Below, piece after piece: positions 4,658 through 6,098 of a DNA stretch of 6,098 nt. The stretch spans positions 1 to 6,098 of the forward strand of contig JANWHJ010000071.1 of assembly GCA_025450475.1 (NCBI GenBank), read 5' to 3'. Position numbers and translations under genes: made by a program. A model generated the notes under the pieces. The model ran no database searches, was not told the DNA's origin, and saw only the letters and a list, made by a program, of their open reading frames with translations. Within the stretch, counting starts at the first letter, position 1; the number at the start of each line of letters is the position of its first letter. This stretch comes from Nitrososphaera sp. Its GTDB lineage: Archaea; Thermoproteota; Nitrososphaeria; Nitrososphaerales; Nitrososphaeraceae.

Positions 4658-5502
4658 CAAAAAGAGCGCCAGCAGTCGCAGGCATGTTTTATCCCGACAA
4701 CCCCCGAGAGATGAGGGGGCTTGTCGACCAATCTTTTCGTAACCAGCGCTTTGGACCCGGTAGGCCTCCGCCTTCTGCCGCCAAGCGCAGGATTTACGGC
4801 ATGGTTTCACCGCACGCTGGCTATGTCTACTCTGGTGCGGTTGCCGCAAACGGCTTTTACGAAGTTTCGTCGATTGATTTTCAAGACGTCATAATGGTGG
4901 GACCCAACCACTACGGCATAGGCTCATGGGTGGCCGCAATGAAAGAGGGTGCATGGGAGACGCCGCTGGGCGACGTCCAGATCAATTCAGAGCTGGCAAA
5001 GGAAATTGCGGCGAGATCGTCCACGCTTGATTTTGACGATTTCGCCCACAGCCGCGACCACTGCCTGGAGGTCCAGTTGCCGTTTTTGCAGTGTATCAAG
5101 GAGGATTTCAGGATCGTGCCAATAGTGCTCGTGTCGCAGAAGAGCGACATCGCGTACAACCTGGGAAACGCAATATCAGAGACAATAGTTGAAAAAGGCG
5201 TGGTGGAAAACACGCTGCTCATCGCGTCGTCTGACTTTACCCACTATGAGCCAAACAGCGACGCGCACAGGAAGGATGGCGAGCTGATAAAGGCGATACT
5301 CTCGCTTGACGTTAACAAGTTTTACGCGGTCCTTGAGAGGTTGGACATCTCTGCCTGCGGCTATGGCGCCATAGCGACTATGATGGTCGCAGTGAAAAAC
5401 CTTGGTGCAACCCGGGGCGAACTGCTAAAATATGCGACGAGTGGAGATGTCACAGGGGACACCAGCGCGGTGGTTGGGTACTCTTCGATAGTGTTCGTAT
5501 GA
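4654..5502 (+). CDS. MEMO family protein (MEMO1 / AmmeMemoRadiSam system protein B)
   Basis: This 282-residue protein is a full-length member of the MEMO family, structurally related to non-heme-iron class III extradiol dioxygenases. It begins TKRAPAVAGMFYP, the family signature. Residues matching the iron/copper-binding triad of human MEMO1 are H54 (SPHAGYVYSG), H86 (VGPNHYG) and C235 (SACGYGAI). Further conserved blocks are WETPLGDV (101-108), RDHCLEVQLPFLQ (134-146), SSDFTHYE (192-199) and SGDVTGD (263-269). The archaeal biochemical role is not firmly established to my knowledge. Placement immediately before mevalonate kinase, sharing 4 nt (ATGA), suggests a connection to isoprenoid lipid synthesis. 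The start is TTG at 4654, overlapping the rpsB stop (TTGA) and preceded by GAGG. No AMMECR1 or radical-SAM partner domain lies in the window. Confidence 0.93.
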   Translation: MTKRAPAVAGMFYPDNPREMRGLVDQSFRNQRFGPGRPPPSAAKRRIYGMVSPHAGYVYSGAVAANGFYEVSSIDFQDVIMVGPNHYGIGSWVAAMKEGAWETPLGDVQINSELAKEIAARSSTLDFDDFAHSRDHCLEVQLPFLQCIKEDFRIVPIVLVSQKSDIAYNLGNAISETIVEKGVVENTLLIASSDFTHYEPNSDAHRKDGELIKAILSLDVNKFYAVLERLDISACGYGAIATMMVAVKNLGATRGELLKYATSGDVTGDTSAVVGYSSIVFV

Positions 5503-6098
5503 CAGAGAGCAAGGCATCTGCACCGGCCAAGGTAATACTGTTTGGGGAGCACTTTGTAGTCTATGGCAACCCGGCTATACTCGCGTCTATAAATAGGCGC
5601 ATAACGGTCAAGGCGCATCCGATAGGCGAAGACAAGATAGTGATCAGGTCTGACATCAGAATCGCCGGCGAATACTCAAGCTCGGGTTTCAGGACAATTG
5701 AAGGAGGTATTGAAGCAAAGGCGACACTTGATCCTCTGCACAACGCAATAAGGCAGGCCCTTTCAACAAGAAAGGCAGGAATAGAGATCGACGTATCCTC
5801 CACTGTGCCGCCGGGTATCGGCCTGGGGTCGTCCGCTGCGGCGTGCGTGGCAACCGTGGCCGCTGTAAATTCGCTATTTCAGAAAAAGCTAAGCAGACAG
5901 AAGATATGCGAGCTTGCTATCGAGTCTGAGCGCCTGATCCACAGGAACTCTTCGGGAGCTGACTGTTACGTCAGCACGTTTGGCGGGCTGATACAGTACA
6001 GCAAGGCAAAGGGCTTCAGGAAGGTGCAGGCAAGAAGCCCCCTGGTGCTAGTCGTTGCGAGCACGGGGGTCAGGCATTCCACCGGCGACCTCGTGACA
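5499..6098 (+). CDS. mvk: Mevalonate kinase (GHMP kinase), 3' end cut off
   Basis: Mevalonate kinase phosphorylates mevalonate with ATP in the pathway to isopentenyl units, needed for archaeal ether lipids. The window contains the first 200 residues. Visible are the N-terminal motif APAKVILFGEHFVVYGNPA with K11, the GHMP phosphate-binding loop PPGIGLGSSAA (104-114), E142/E144 in ELAIESERLIH, and SGADCYVSTFGG (152-163) with the likely catalytic D155. The EHFVVYG segment favours mevalonate kinase over other GHMP kinases such as homoserine kinase. The third GHMP motif, near the C-terminus, lies beyond the edge; full length is usually about 300-320 residues. The ATG at 5499 overlaps the MEMO stop (ATGA), so translation is probably coupled. 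No Shine-Dalgarno sequence is evident. Confidence 0.94.
   Translation, partial: MTESKASAPAKVILFGEHFVVYGNPAILASINRRITVKAHPIGEDKIVIRSDIRIAGEYSSSGFRTIEGGIEAKATLDPLHNAIRQALSTRKAGIEIDVSSTVPPGIGLGSSAAACVATVAAVNSLFQKKLSRQKICELAIESERLIHRNSSGADCYVSTFGGLIQYSKAKGFRKVQARSPLVLVVASTGVRHSTGDLVT

Noticed and set aside
5588..5595. Perfect TATAAATA inside mevalonate kinase as a promoter
   Set aside because: It encodes part of the ordinary N-terminal domain, and no start codon of another gene lies at the right distance downstream on the plus strand.
1..6098. CRISPR array, insertion sequence, phage or defence cassette
   Set aside because: No regularly spaced repeats, transposase or integrase motifs, terminal inverted repeats or recognisable defence genes were seen; the genes are mostly housekeeping.

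Overview
The window looks like chromosomal DNA from an archaeon, most likely an ammonia-oxidising thaumarchaeon (Nitrososphaerota, Nitrososphaera-like). The evidence is an archaeal RNA polymerase subunit N (Rpb10 type), an archaeal-type ribosomal protein S2, a tRNA-Leu with no encoded CCA, archaeal TATA boxes about 24-29 bp before start codons (leaderless mRNAs), the one-domain winged-helix family common in these genomes, and a mevalonate-pathway gene. The assignment to Nitrososphaerota is my inference from protein style, not a database match.

Left part (1-2208). Two genes lie on the minus strand: a truncated winged-helix DNA-binding protein (1-268) and a ferritin-like, putatively diiron four-helix protein (337-759). 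Two genes lie on the plus strand: a 42-residue Cys/His-rich microprotein starting with TTG (835-963), and a secreted or membrane-anchored Asp-box beta-propeller of 399 residues (1009-2208). The ferritin-like and microprotein genes diverge from a 75-bp intergenic region with two AT-rich promoter elements.

Middle (2214-2298). A minus-strand tRNA-Leu(GAG) sits tail-to-tail with the propeller gene, only 5 bp from its stop codon.

Right part (2386-6098). This is a compact plus-strand cluster of rpoN, eno, rpsB (S2), a MEMO-family gene and mevalonate kinase, the last cut by the window end. The final four genes are joined by 1-nt or 4-nt stop/start overlaps (TAATG, TTGA, ATGA), so they are very likely one translationally coupled operon. 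It links transcription, glycolysis/gluconeogenesis, translation and isoprenoid lipid synthesis. This corresponds to the tail of the widely conserved archaeal ribosomal/rpoN/eno/S2 cluster, here without the usual L13/S9 genes directly upstream of rpoN.

There is no sign of a CRISPR array, insertion sequence, phage or defence system. The right half is conventional housekeeping. The least explained items are the microprotein, the glycosylation-rich propeller, an 11-bp direct repeat bracketing the microprotein gene, and the unknown role of the MEMO protein beside mevalonate kinase.
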